Positions 24,501 through 39,500 are shown, counted from the stretch's first letter. The stretch is 64,000 nt of DNA from Diospyros lotus (GCF_014633365.1 NC_068346.1:35961191-36025190); one strand, 5' to 3'. The notes: a model not told the origin generated them from the letters alone. Made by a program: numbers and translations.

Positions 24501-27500
24501 AGATGTCCGTTATCTTTTGGTTTCAAATTTGAATTTCTTCCTTGAATCTTGGAGCTTTATCCAATCTACCAGACTTCATTTTAAATCCTTATCTTATCCA
24601 ACCAACTTATCTTTTTAAACTTGAATACTTAATCTCGTCCAACACTCCCCCCTCAAGCCGGAGAATAGATACTTGTCATTTCTAACTTGCCAATTAGCAC
24701 TTTGAAACCTAGTCTTGCCATAGCTTTTGTAAACACATCAACCACTTGACGACTTGTAGGAATATAGTATAATTTAATTCCTCCTTCCTCAATTTCCCTC
24801 TTTATAAAATCTCGGTCTATTCTCACGTGCTTCATGTGATTATGCTAAACTGAATTTTTCACAATGTTGATTGCTGATTTATTATAACTATACACCTTTG
24901 TTTGTTGTGACAGGAATTTGTAAGTCTTCCATCAACCTTTCTAACAAATCACTTCACAAATTCCTTGAGCTATAGCTCGGAATTCTGCCTCAGCACTGTT
25001 GCGAGTAATCACTGGTTGCTTCTTACTTCTCCATTTAACCACCTTTCCCATAATTTGGTACAATAATCTGAAGTTGATTGGCCATCCTCAATAGATCCTG
25101 CCCAACTTGCATCAACGAAGCCTTCAATTCCCCTCTCAATTTTCCGTAACAATAATCCTTTTTAAAGTATCCCTTTTAGATACGTTAGGACATGAAACAT
25201 AGCATTCATATGCCTTTTGAGTGGGAGAATGCATGTATTGACTGATCACACTTACTGCATAGGCTACGTTCGGCGTTGTAAGTGATAAGTAGGTTAACCT
25301 TCCAACCAACTGTTAGTATTTTCCTTTTTCAACTAGAGTATCATCATTGATTTCTCTCGACTTCCAACCTTTTTCTATGGTGTTCCAACAAGTTTGCACT
25401 CTAGCATTCCTGTTTTTTTCAATAAATCCATTGTATATTTTCTCTGTGAGAAGAACAGACCTTTTTCGCTTCGAGCCACCTCCATTCCTAGGAAATACCT
25501 CATTGTTCCTAGGTCTTTGACTTCAAATTCTGCTCCCAATTGCTTCTTAAAGCTTTCTATTTCTTGCATATCGTCTCCTATCACTATGATATCATCCACA
25601 TAGACAATTAATATGGTTTTTCTTCCGTTTACCGTGTGTTTTATAAAGAATGTATGGTTTGTCTGCCCCTGTTTATACCCTAACCGATTTAGGGTCATGC
25701 TGAACTTCTTGAACGAGACCCTTGGTGATTGCTTTAACCCATATAGAGACCTCTTAAGTTTGCAGACTTTTCCACTGTCAACTTCATGTTCAAACCCTGA
25801 GAGAACCCTCATATATATTTCCTCATCCAAATCACCATTAAGGAAGGCATTTTTAATATCAAATTGAAATAAAGGCCATTCTAAATTAACAGCAATAGAG
25901 AGTAATACCCAAATAGAGTTTAGCTTAGCCACATGAGCAAAAGTCTCTTCATAATCAATCCCATAGGTTTGGGTAAACTCTTGGGCCACCAAACGAGCCT
26001 TATATCTTTCAACACATCCATCTGCATGATGTTTCACTGTGAATACCAACTCACATCGGACTACCTTTTTATTTGAGGGCAATTCTACAATATCTCATAT
26101 ATTATTTCCAACTGGCAGCAACCTTCGGGAGGGTGTGAATCAGAGGTAGGCACTGCCAATATGTTGTCTAGAGTTGATGCTAATGATGCTCCCCCTTGAA
26201 ATATACTAGCAATGTAGAATCAAGCAGAGGAAGAGAGATGAGAGGATCCCACTTTGGACTGTTAGTCTCTAGAGAAAATGTTGGAGGATAGAATGGGTGA
26301 TCCTCATAGGATGTGACATCAGAGGACAAAGAATTTTTCGGAGGAGGGACAATAGCACTTGTATCCTTTTTGGGATGGAGAATGTGAGAGTGATTGGGAG
26401 AGAAAATTTGACAGATTAGCCTCTCAATTATATTATTTATAAGATAATTACAATCAATGATAGAGCCAATCATGGAGATAATTACAAATATGGGGATAAT
26501 TATAGCCTAGCTAATTACCCTAATTATCATCTAACCATCAATTAACTACGTACACATTTTATACATGAAAGATAATAAATCTCATAAATCTCACAGAGAA
26601 TACCCAACAAAGATACACTTAAGTGCCTTTGGTTCTAATTTGGTCTAAGATGGATTAGTGTTGTGGATATACACAATACACCCAAACACCTTAGGAGAAA
26701 TAGAAGAGATGAGATGAGCATTTGGATATGGATCACAAAGGGTATTGAGAGGAGTTCTACATTGCAGGGTTTTAGAGGGAAGCCGATAAGTTTAGAACTC
26801 CTCTCATATACAGTACAAAGGGTTTTAGAGGAGTTCTAAGTTATCGACTTCCCTCTAAAATCCTGCAATTTAGAACTCCTCTCAATGCCCATTGTGATCC
26901 ATACCCAAATGCTCATCTCATCTCTTCCATTTCTCCTAAGGTGTTTGGGTGTACTGTAGATGTCCACAACCATAGTTACCTAATACGCCCCTCCCCCCCG
27001 GGAACCATGTTCCAGTACGCGCGCACTGGAACGTGGTGCGTTTGCGTCTTGGAACGCTTGGGGACGTGTCCCAGTTCCCCTGTAATGAAGACCCGGATCT
27101 CTAATGCCATTAATTTTGGCTTACACTCAGGCCTGTCATTAACCCTTCCTCAGACCCTCTCTCGCTCAAGCGCCCGCCGCCCACCCCCTCTGCCCTTCTC
27201 CCTCTCTCGCTTTGCTCGTTGCTGGCTGCGGGCTGCTGTCTCTGGCTCTCATTCGCTCCGACCTCCGTGCCTTCGTCGGACGACTCAGATCGTCGCTGAC
27301 TCGCTCAATCGCTCGCCTCGCTCAATCGCTCTTCCTTGCTGCCTCTCTCTAGCTCCGTCACTCGCCTGTGCCGCCTCGCCCTCGCCCCCCTGGCCCCCTC
27401 GCCCTCGATCGTCGCTCACCCTCGCTAGCTGTCAGCTCTCCCCTCGGTCTCTCGCTTGCTGCCTCTCTGGCTCTCTCGCTCCGTCGCATCAGCTGGTGGA

Positions 27501-30500
27501 GACAATAAAGCTTAGCCTCTCTCGTGAGTTGTGATTTCATTTTTTTGGCTAAAGCTTTTTATTGGACTCCACATCTCATTCTATTTTTTTAAATTTTATG
27601 ATTTTATAATTATTATATTAATATTTATTTATTTTATATTTTTATTATTATTAATATATTTAAAAAACTAAGTAGCGAACCGGCAAACCGAAGAAGCCTA
27701 CCCCCCACGTACCGCGTTCCGGGAAAAGTGACGTACCACATTCCTGTACCGCGTTTCGCGTACCGAACATTCCACGAACCAAGTAACTATGTCCACAACA
27801 CTAATCCATCTCGGACCAAATTAGAACCAAAGGCACTTAAGTGTATCGTTGTAGGGTATTCTCCTTCCCAAAAAGGATACAAGTGCTATTGTCCATTCTC
27901 TAGAAAATTCTGTGTCTCCTCTGATGTCACATTTTATGAGGATCACCCATTCTATCCTCCATCTTCTCTAGAGGAGTCTAACAGTCCAAAGTGGGATCCT
28001 CTCATCTCTCTTCCTCTGCTTCATTCTATGTTGTCAATATGTTCTCAAGGGGGAGCATTATCAGCACCAACTCCTACCTCCCCTGATTCACACCCTCCTG
28101 ATACTTCTCCTATTTAGAGTTGCAAAACGCCCTAGGCGCTAGTTGGGGTCCAAGCTGGCGCCTAGCACCTAGGGCGCCAAGGAAAAATGTTCTTGCTGTA
28201 GCAAGTAGCAGTAACAAGAAGAAACTATTACGCCGCCGCTTGCTGCAGCAATCCATACGTACTGGAGGAAGATGAGATCGACGATAAGAGAGAACGACAA
28301 AGAGATGAGATCGGCGACGACGAAACAAAACATCCAAGAGATGAGATTGGCGGCAAGAGAGAACGGCCAAGAGACGAGATCGGCGATGGTGGCGAGAGAG
28401 AACAACCAAGAGATGAGATCGACGGTGGCAATGAGGGAGAAACAACCCAAGCGACAAACAACCAAAGACAGAAAGGCAAATGGGAAGGAGAACCAGTTGC
28501 GAGCAACCCAGGCGACTAGATGTCGCCTGGGCTGCCTAGGCGCCGCCGCCATAGATCTATCAGGCCTAGCGCCTAAGGGTGTCGAGTTGGCCTTAATTAT
28601 GGCGATCGCCTAGGCCGCATTTTTGAACACTACTCCTATTACCTTTATGCCCGAGATTCTAGTCCCTACCACTCATCCTCCAAATCCAATAGCCGTTAGT
28701 CCTCTGCTAGTTTATTCCAGACAACCTAAAGGTCATCAGGAACCTCAACACTGTCAGCCATCACTTCTAGAGGCTGGTCCATCTGAGGACAACACTACTA
28801 CAAGGATGGATGATTTGGATTGGGTTGTTATTATAGCACTACGAAAAGGGGTAAGATCATGTGTTAAGTATCCTATTTCTAATCATTTGACTTATACAAA
28901 ATTGTCTCCTTAGCTCAGTGTGTTTCTTGCAATCATTGACAACATTGAAATTCTCAAAAATATTCAATGTGCTATGAAGGATCCTATGTGGAAGGTTGTT
29001 GTTCTGGATGAAATAAATGCCCTAGTTGGAAATAATACATGGGATATTGTAGAATTGCCCTCAAATAAGTAGGTAGTCAGATCTAAGTAGGTATCCACAG
29101 TTAAACATCATGAAGATGGGAGTGTTAAAAGATACAAGGCTCGTTTAGTGGCTCAAGGATTTACACAAACCTATGTGTAGAAGTTGGATCAGAAAGATGT
29201 AGAAAGAACCGAAGAATATTATCACTCTCAATGAATATGAACACTGAATTACATTCCCTATTAATATGGAAGAAGAATAAAATATAGGAAAGATACATAA
29301 AAGAGAAGATATGCTATACACCATACAAAGAAATCAAATATACAAAGATAAGAATAGGAAATATCTAAATCAAAACTTATTTCTAAATTTTGGAGATAGA
29401 ATCTGTCTTAATTTAGAAAGATTAGGCCAAGAGATCATCATCCAATTTTCTCATAACCTTTGAGAATCAATCAACACTCCCCCTTAAACTGGTGAATGAA
29501 TATCCATCATTCTCAGCTTGCCTACAAGCTCCTCAAATCTCTTGATAGGAAGACCCTTTGTTAATACATCAACTAGCTAATTTTCTGAAGTAACAAAGGG
29601 TATACAAATTTCTCCAGCCTCTAATTTTTCTTTAATGAAATGGCGATCAATCTCAACATGCTTGGTGCGGTCGTGTTGCATTGGATTATGTGCAATGCTG
29701 ATAGCTGATTGATTGTCACAAAACAACTTCATTGGTCCATGACTATGAATTTTTAGATCACCCAGCACTATTTTCAGCCACAATAATTCACATAAACCAA
29801 GTGTCATTGCTCGAAACTCAACTTCTGCACTAGACCGAAACACTACATTCTGTTTTTTACTTCTCCAGGATACCAAGTTACCTCCTAGGAATACACAATA
29901 GCTTGTAGTTGATCTCCTATCCACAAGTGAACCCCCATAGTCAGCATTTGTGTACCTTGCAACCTACAATTCCTTCCTTGATTAGAATAGCAAGCCTTTT
30001 CACTAGTGTTGCCTTTAGATAACACAATATTCTCCTCATTACATGCATATGTTCCTCAGTTAGATTATGCATGAATTGACTCACCAAGTTGACAGCAAAT
30101 GCAATGTTAGGCTTGGTGTGAGATAAGTAGATTAACTAGCCCACCATTACCAACCTTTGATACCTCTCTGTTTCTACCATTGGACTGTGAGAATTTCCTA
30201 GCTTAAGATTAGGTTCTAAGGGAGTGCCTATTGTCCTGCCACCTAGCAACCATGTTTTTTCTAATAAATCCATGGTATATTTTCTTTGGAAAAGAAAAAT
30301 ACTATCCTCAAGAGTAGGCAACTTCTATTCCCAAGAAGTACTTAAGCTTACCAAGGTCCTTGATGTCAAACACACAAGCCAAATTCTTCTTTAGTCGTCG
30401 TTGCTCAGCAACATCATTTTCAATGACAATAACGTCATTGATAGGAACCCCGATAGAATTCCAATAGCAATCCAATATCAATAGTTTCCAATACCTTTTA

Positions 30501-33500
30501 GCAGAAAAACAAGAATATAACAGGGCATTCGAGAGGCCCTAACTCTCCCAATTCTCTATAAAAAAAAAAACAACTACCCTCTCCCTCTTCTTCTCAGCTC
30601 TTTATACCACTCCTCTGCCCTCTCTAACCGAATTCCCTTACACATGCAGATTATTCCCTTAGCCTATGGATTACAAAACTACCCCCCATGCGCACATGCT
30701 ATTTGTAACAACCTGCATGTGCTAATTCCCTATTCTCCCCTTCATACTTGCTGGTCTTTGGTAGGTCCGGTACACCAGTGGCCTATCAGTCATCTACGTA
30801 CATGAGTAATGCTCTTAGACTACCTTGCTTTAAATGCTTAATAAACAATGTGTGATCTCCCCTCCTTTGCCAATACCCCATGTCCTTTATTGCCTTTGAA
30901 GATTTGTCAAACCAAACCCTTGAAGATTGTTTTAACCCATAAAGGGCCTTTTTCAATCTGCAAATTTTACTTGATACACCACTAGTTAAACTAGGAGGTG
31001 GCTCCATAAAGATTTCCTCCTCTAGATCACGATGTAGAAAAACATTTTTAACATCCAATTGCAACAATTTCCAACCATAATAGCTAGCTAAGGATATAAG
31101 TATTCTAATTGTAGTCATTTTGCCACAGGTGTAAATGTGTCCTAAACAAACTTGGAGAATTTAGGAACAATTAAAAATACAAGTTTAAATTTACAACAAT
31201 AGATAGAATTAAACTCAAAAAATCTTCTCTGTAGGCTTTATCTTCTTTTGATCTCATCCTTCTTATTTATCTTTTATTCAAACACCTTGTACTTATCCCT
31301 TTTATTTCGAATTTATCCCTTTAATTTTGGAATTCTTCTTTAACACTCCCCTCTCAAACTGGTGAATAAATGTTTTTCATTCCCAACTTGCCTCTAATTA
31401 GCTCAAACCCTTGTTTGTTCATTGCTTTAGTGAGGATATCAGCTTCTTGCAAATTTGTAGGAATATATACCAGATTGATACCACCATCTTCAATCTCCTG
31501 CTTGATAAAATGTCTATCAATTCTCACATGTTTCATCTGATTATGTTGGACTGAATTGTTTACTATGTTGATGGAAGACTTGTTGTCACAATATAGCCTT
31601 GTAGTAGTAGTATTTGGTACCTTCAAATCTTCCATAAACTTCCCTACTCATATTACCTCACAAATGTCACGAGCAATAGCTCGGTATTCTACTTTAGTAT
31701 TGCTTCAAGCTACTGCACTTTGTTTCTTGCTTCTCCATGTCACAAGGTTACCCCATACTTAAGTACAATGCCTGAAAGTGGATTTACTATCTTCTAAGGA
31801 ATATGTCCAATCAGCATCGACAAATCCTTGAATTCCTCAATCTTCATTCTTCCTGAATAAAATTCCCTTACCAAGAGTCCCTTAAAGGTATCTTAGGATA
31901 TGGTAAGTAGCATTAAGATGTTCGCTAGTGGGTGAATGCATAAATTGACTCACTACACTCACTGTATATGTAATATCAGGTCGTGTAAGAGATAAATAAA
32001 TCAAGTTTTCCACTAACCTTTGGTATCTACCTTATCAACTATTATTTTTGTCCCATCCTTAGCTTTCCAATTGGGTTCCAAGGGTGTGCTGGTTGGCTTA
32101 CAGCCAAGCTTACCTGTCTCCTTTAGTAGATCCAATGTGTACTTTCTTTGAATAATAAAAATTTCCTCCTTACTCCTTGCTACTTCCATCCCCAAAAAAT
32201 ACCTTAGTTGTCCAAGGTCTTTGACTTCAAATGCCTGCTGCAATTGACCTGTGCCTTTATTTCCTACTGATTGTCACCTATAATAATAATATCGTCCACA
32301 TAGACAATTAAGATAGTTTTTAGACCATTAGAAGCATGTTTAGTAAACAAAGTGTGATTAGACTGCCCTTGTTGATACTCTAGCTGATGTAAGGTGGTGG
32401 TAAACCTTTTAAACCAAGCCCTAAGGGATTGTTTCAGCCCATACAAAAACTTCTTTAGTCTGCAAACTTTTCATTTTCCTTCAAAACCGGGAGGAATTCT
32501 CATATATATCTCCTCTTCTAGGTCCCCATTGAGAAATGCATTTTTTATGTCTAATTGGTGTAATTCTCAATCTAAATTAGCTGCAATGGATAAAAACACA
32601 CGTATAAAATTGAGCTTTGCAACTATTGCAAAAGTCTCTTCATAATCTATACATTGTGTTTGGGAACCTTAGGCCACTAACCTGGCTTTATACCTCTTAA
32701 TACTCCCATCAAATTTATGTTTTACTGTAAACACCCATTTGCTTCCTACCACCTTCTTGTTTTGAGGTAGATTCACCACTTCCCATGAACCATTCTTTTC
32801 CAGTGCATCCATTTCCTCCATTACAGCCCTCTTCCAGTCTGGTAGTTGCAAGACTTCATTGATATTCCTAGGGATTTTCACTTCATCAACCTTGACAGTG
32901 AATGCCCTAAAATCTGGAGACAACCGAGAATACACCAAATGATTAAAAATATGATATTTAGCGCATGAACTCACGCCTTTTCTCCAAGCTATTGGAATAT
33001 CCAAGTCATATAGTTCTGGCTTTGCATTTTTAGTTCTTTTATCCTCCTCAATAGGCATTGCTTCAGGCATTGTTGTTTTAGCTTCAGCTCTTTCTTCCTC
33101 TTCAAGCACCGAACCTTCTTCCAGGGTTAATGAATGGCTTTGTTTTGGTTCAAGAGTCCTTTGAGAGTACACCTGAAGTGGTGGCTGTGACTTGGGGATT
33201 TCTAGAATTTTTTGTTGTTGAAACCGAGACTATAATCTCTCAAGAATCACTCAAGAACCTTACCGAATTCAAACAATATTGAAGACTGAAAGTAGATAAT
33301 AAAAAAGAGAATTAAAAGTAGAGAAAACCAAACCAGATTGCAGCACACAAGATATACCCTGGTTCATACCATTTACATGGCACTACATCCAGCAATCCAA
33401 GAAGCAACCAATTCACTAGAAACGAATGAGAAACCAATACAAGAATACCCCTCTTTCACCTCACCTTGCCTCTCGAATACAATACTCTAATGAAGACAAC

Positions 33501-36500
33501 AAGAACTATAATCGCACAGCTCTTTCTCTCGCCTCTCACTGTATCCGAACACAAGGAATGAAAGATATAACAGTTTCGATGATGAGACTGACCTCCGCCC
33601 ACTTCTATTTACAAAATAGAAAGGCGGGACCACTAAAGGAAGAATAACTAACTCATAAAAGTCAAATCTACCCTTAAAAATTACAATTAGTTACATTTAT
33701 GTCCTATTAACTAATTGCTGCCAAATCATCTTTATTTCTTCCTGATTTCGACTTTAAATCCAGCATTCAATTACTTTAGGCAAAACAGTAACATTTGTTG
33801 TTGTTCTCCCCCTTGATTAGTTACATAATTAGGAATAGGAGTAATAGAAGTAACTGTCTCAGGAAAAACCGCAACATCCTTTCCATAACTACTTTGTTTT
33901 GCACTAGGAATCTCCCCTGCAGAGGTATGGTAGAGTAGTAATAGTGATTATCAATAAAGAAGACATCATAAGACAAAATATTTCTTGGTGTTAGGACAAT
34001 AACACTTGTAGCCTTGTTGTGTGGGAGAGTAGCCAACAAAGACACACTTCAAAGATTTGGGGTTTAATTTAGAGTGATAGTGATAAACAAAAGTTGTACA
34101 TCCAAATACTTTTGTTGATAAATAATTAAGCATTCGAGTAAGGAGAAGATAGGCAATAATAAGAGTGCTCAAGGGGGTTTTGAATTTAAGAACCCTAGTG
34201 GGGAGTCTATTGATAAGATAGGCGGCAGTGAGAATGGCTTCTCCCCAATAGGAAGTAGGAACTGAGGTAGTAAACATCAGGGTTCTAGCTGTTTTAAGCA
34301 AATGTCTATTCTTCCTCTCAACCACACCATTTTGTTGGGGATTATAGGGACATGTACTCTGATGGATAATTCCATTCTCACTCAAATAGGTCTCAAATTC
34401 GGTTGAAAAATATTCTCTTCCATTATCTAATAGAAGGATATGGATTGAGGTTTGGAAAACATTAAGAACCATTTGATGGAATTTTCAGAATACTTTGTAT
34501 ACTTCAGATTTTTCCTTCAATAAGAATACCCAACACACCCTGGTATGATCATCTATAAAGGTAACAAACCAACAAGTGTGTGTTAGATTTGGAATTTTTG
34601 TTGGTCCTCATACATCACTATGTACTAGATAGAATGGTTTGGTTGGTTGATAAGAACGAATAGGATGTGAAGCTTTTGTTTGTTTGGCAAGAATGCATTG
34701 CTCACAATTGAAAAACTCAACTCATTTTATTGACAAACAAACAAGGATACAAGATCTTTAAGTATCTAAAGCCTGGATGGCTTAATCGTTTGTGCCATAA
34801 CTAAATTCTAAAATCTGAGACAATTGAAGATAAAAATGAATTATGTAACTTAGAAAAATTAGGAGTACCAGTAGCTCCATTCACATAATATAGGCCCTCT
34901 TTCTCCTCAGCATTGTCAATCATTTCCCTGAAATTAGGTCTTGAAATACACAATGAGTTGGAGAGAAAGTTATGTTAAAATGTTGTCTAGAGTATAGCTT
35001 AATAAGATCAGTTATAATAGTATATTTTGAGGGTCATTGAAGATTTTAGATAGAAGTTGTAACCCAAACTGTAATTAGTGATAGTTGGGGGGTTAAATTG
35101 TAAATATTTAAAGTCTTCATTGGGATATCCGCCCACTATTATAAATAGAGGGCAAGGGGATAGTTTTTCTCATTCTTCTTTTGTACCGAGCGGACATTCA
35201 CTTAGAGAGAGAGAGAAGCTAGTGTGCAAGACAGCTTTGAAATCTTAGAGAGTGAGCGTTGGGTGTACTCGAGAATAGGAGGATGTTTCTTGCTGCTGTA
35301 CTGATTGATTCTCGGTAATAAAGACTGCTCTTGGTGGGTGTTTGAAGGCTAGATGTAGGTTTGCCAAAGCCATTCCAAAACAGGATATATCTTGCGCCTA
35401 TTGTTTGGTTTGTGTCTTGATTATTTCTGTTTCTGTTATTCACATTTTATATATTTTCATTGCATATGAGAGTGTTGGAGAGAGTTTATGAGAGGGTTTT
35501 CTCGCCTAAGGGTATAATCTAAGAGTCCTAAGGTTAACAAGTTACTCTAAAATTCATGTCTTTAGCAAATTTTGTCGATGGACAATAGATTGCATCTCAA
35601 TTTAGGGACATATAGGACAGATTTCAAACACAAATTAGCTAGATATACCGAGCCTCCTCCCTTGGCATAAGAGATGGTACCATCTGCCATAGTTACCTTT
35701 ATAGCTCTATCACACTATTTGTAATCAGTCAAACCATGCAAGGAACTAGTGATATGGTTTGAGGCTCCGGTATCTACAATCCAATCATTCATATTCAGCA
35801 ATTTAGAAAGATAGCATTTATGGAAATTACCTTGTTTAGCAAGGGAAGGTGTTGGATTAGGAATTTCCATAGAATTTGTTTGTTTTGTAACCCGAGTTTG
35901 GTTCAAAACTTGTTGCAACACTTCCAATTGATCTGAGGTTAAGGTAAAATTTGTAACGTTACCTTCTTCAGCATCAACTGCATAGGTTGTTTGTTGCTTC
36001 TTCTGACCTTTTTGTTTCCAGTTTGCTGGCTTCTCATGAATTTTCCAACTAGTTTCTGGTGTGGTAGGGCTCGTGGCAATGATCACACCATTGTTTGTCC
36101 TTCTAAGGGTCTCCACAAATTGGTGCTACTCTTTGTTTAGAAGCAGCAAGGGTTGAACCACTCTGGTTGTTAACTTCAGGTAATGAACTAAGCATTACCT
36201 TCTTTCAGCTTTCTTCTCTCCTTACTGCTGCAAAGGCCTCCTTGATAGATGGGAAAAGTTTTGTTCCTAATAGTCTTCCTCTAACTTCATATAAGTCAAA
36301 ATTAAGGCCATGTAAGAAGTCAAATACCCTTTCTTTCTCTACCATTTTGGAATACTTTATCCCATCCTTGGTACACTCCCAACTGATGTCATAAAACAAA
36401 TCCATCTCTTGCCATAATTCAGATAACATGCTATAGTAATCAGTTACCGAATGATTACCTTGGCGAGTAGTTTTTATGGTTGATCGAACTTCAAAGCATT

Positions 36501-39500
36501 GTGCTGTATTTTTCATGTCTAAGTAAAGGTTTTGAACATCCTCCCATACTTCTTTGGCTGTTTTGTAGAACAAATAGGTCCTCCCTATTTTTGGATCCAT
36601 AGAATTGATGAGCCAAGCCATAACTATGGAATTTTCAGCATCCTATGCTTCATAGTTTGCAACTTCAAGATCTGGTTTTGGAATGCCCCTAGTTAGGTAC
36701 CCCACTTTTCCTTTGCCTTTCATAACCAATAAGAGCAATTGGCACCACTCCCGAAAGTTAGTCCCATTGAGCTTGTGTTGAGTGATTTGAAGGGTGTGAT
36801 GATCTAGAGAAATAGGGGCAGCAGTTGGAAGTAAGCACTGAGAGGTCGTAGGGCAAATAGTTGAGCCTTCATTGGTTGGCAAAGAACTAGCCATCTTGAA
36901 GCAGTTTGTGTGGAGGAAAAATAGGTATGTAGGTACCGAACTGGTGGCTCTGATACCATGAACAAACTTAGAGAATTTGGGAACAAATACTCTTAAGTAA
37001 TAGGGGTGAACGGAAATAACTCTCACACCTTTCATTAGATCACATGATGTCTTTAAATATAGCAAATTTCTATCATCTATCTCTAAAATCTAGGAATTTA
37101 AAAATGCAAGTTTAAATTTACAACAATAGATAGAATTAAACTCAAAAAATCTTCTCCTAACTTTTAGGAACAATAGTAGGCTTTATATTCTTTTGATCTC
37201 ATCCTTTTTCTTCTTTAACTTTTATTCAAACACCTAGTACTTATCCCTTTTATTTCAGATTTATCCCTTTAATTTTGGAATTCTTCTTCAACATTTCCAA
37301 ATAATCAATGCCATAGGTTTGTGTATACTCTTTAGCCACCAACTGAACTTTATACCTCTCTAATGTACCATCTGTATTGTACTTTACATTGAACACCAAT
37401 CTGCAACCCGCAGGTTGAATTCCCTTTGGTCTAGGCATCGTTTTCCATGCTTGATTTTTCTCCAAAGCTCTCATTTCCTTTTGCATAACCTGTACCCAAT
37501 TCTGATTCTGTAATACCTCTTCTACAAACTTAGGAATGGCTATGGAATCTAGGGAAAACATAAAACTCTTGTGTTTAGGTGACAAACGATGATAGGAAAT
37601 GAAATGGGCTATAGGATACTATGTGTAGCTCCTAACTCCTTTTTTTAATAGCAACGGACAAGTCTAAATCATTGTGCACAGGATCAGAATAAACAGGAGG
37701 CTGAGATGGTCCCAAACCTGACCTTGGGAGGGATGTTAGTCCCTGCTTAGCACATGAAATAGGCTGAAACTTCCTCTTGTACACAAAAGGTGCCTGTCAA
37801 AAAAAATAGTAAAAATGCTTCTCTTCAATCTTCTTCATCTCTCACGGGAGAATTCTGATTTATATAGACTTCCTTACAAGATTAGGAAGTTGTCAAAGAC
37901 TAGCTTAGGAAAGGTTTCTAAACCTAGATTAGGAAATATACAACTTTTAGGATACAACAAATTAAGAAAATATATAATAATCTAGATCTAGAAGATACAA
38001 CCCTAATTTAGGAAATATATACAATCATAATCAATTAATCAATCAATATTGATTGAGTCTTGTCCGAGATTGGGAACAAGACCTAATTGCCGACACCAAA
38101 AAAACCTTAATTGCCGATAGTGACCCTTTGAATCTTGTAGGAGATGTCACTGGTGGATCTGGTGTAGGAGAGCCAGAGATAGGAGAATAAGAATCATGGG
38201 ATGTTAATTTTGTGGAGTCCGGTATAAGAGAAATAGGTAAGAGTAGAAGAAGCAAGATCTACTGGAGTTTGAGGTTGAGGTTCAAGATATGAAAGCTCCA
38301 ATTTACGCAAATCCTAGTCACCACCTACACTCTCCCCCTGGGGACCAGAAACAAAAGGTTTAAAAAATGATTGATTTTTCACAGAAGTAACATCCTTGGA
38401 TACAAAAAATTTGCGAATGGAAGGATGATAGCATTTATAGCCCTTTTGAGTAGAAGAGTGGCCAAGAAAGACACATCTAAGGGCCCTAGGATCAAATTTA
38501 TCCCTGTGATGTTTAGAAACTTGAACAAAGGCCACACACCCAAACACTTTGAGAGGAAGAGAAGCATGAAGACTAAGATCTGGAAAGTGAGATGAGAGAC
38601 ACTGAAAAAGGACTGAGATGACTTAGCACCCTAAAAGGAACTCAATTGATTAGATATGTGGCAGTTAACATTGTTTAAGGATTTACGAACAGAATGTTGA
38701 TTCAAGAGAGCTCTAGTCACATTTAGGAGATGCCTCATCTTTCTCTTAGCAACTCCGTTTTGCTTGGGGGTAGGGGGGGTATCAACACAAGAGGATCCAT
38801 GAATAATCCCATTTTGCTAAACAAACTAATTTAAGTGATGATTAAAGTAATCTCTTGCATTATTAGTTCTGAACCTTTTAATTGACACTTCAAATTGAGT
38901 AAGAATCATCCTATGAAATAAAAGTAGGATGTTACTAAGGGTTGTTTTATCTTTCAATAAATATATCCAAGTCATTCGAGTGCAATCATCTATAAATGAG
39001 ACAAACCACTTAGCTTCAAAACAATTGGTAACTTTAGAAGCACACCCCCCCAACACATCAAAATGCACCAAGGAGAAAGGAAACAAAAACGGTTTATTAT
39101 TGATAGCATAAGTGTTGGAGAGTCCTAAGACTCTAGGGAGTCTTTCTGTGAGAAAGAGTATGAAACAAAAGAGGAGTCTAATGAAGATATGGGACTCGGT
39201 TATGAAGATATGGGTTGTTGCATCAAGATAGAGAAGAAGAACAAAAGGGATAAACTGCCTAAAAATCAGGAGAAATTGTAGGAATAGGATTTTGTACATT
39301 ATCTCTTTATCTTGTAAATAACTTTAAATAATTGTGTATTCTATCTGCTAGATGATAGGAAGAGATAACATTATCAGCTAGAATTTAGGAGAAGATAGAT
39401 AGTAATGCTGTATATATTATTCCTTTCTAGGAAATTCAAGTAAGGAGTTTGATTTCCACAAACTCAATTGTTGGTTTTAGGTTCCATTCCATAGGAATCG

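Larger units (their letters stand above)
24389..26805 (-). mobile_element. Copia element #1, minus-strand arm of a head-to-head inverted pair
   Basis: From the outside inward: LTR (24389-24644, starting TGTTGGACGAG on the minus strand), purine-rich tract GAGGGGGGAG, RNase H end (24653-24835), RT (25375-26082 with [27 protein letters not shown] and YVDDIIV), the post-integrase linker (26180-26380), then the integrase C-terminal area (26600-26800). Gag, protease, catalytic integrase core and a 5' LTR are absent. The arm turns around at 26806-26827 into a plus-strand copy of itself. Degenerate, with several stops. Confidence 0.85.
31143..37293 (-). mobile_element. Copia element #3 (LTR-flanked, minus strand), nested in Copia #2
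   Basis: LTRs at 31143-31345 (with about 130 bp deleted) and 36959-37293 share AGAATTT, AATACAAGTTTAAATTTAC and CTTTAATTTTGGAATTCTTC. Target duplication TGTCC (31138-31142) versus TTTCC (37294-37298), one mismatch. A PBS TGGTATCAGAGCC follows the 5' LTR on the minus strand. Gag (36205-36930), protease [12 protein letters not shown] (near 35740), integrase (33966-34740), RT (32013-33172) and RNase H (31354-31800) are in Copia order. Many stops; two solo LTRs are inserted. Confidence 0.92.

Noticed and set aside
26941..27534. 197-codon plus-strand ORF rich in Ser, Pro and Arg
   Set aside because: It runs from Copia integrase sequence through the hAT target duplication into C-rich repeat DNA; an accidental compositional frame.
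28271..28450. Regularly spaced repeats that could suggest a CRISPR array
   Set aside because: Units are contiguous and imperfect, of variable length without unique spacers, and sit inside a plant hAT element.
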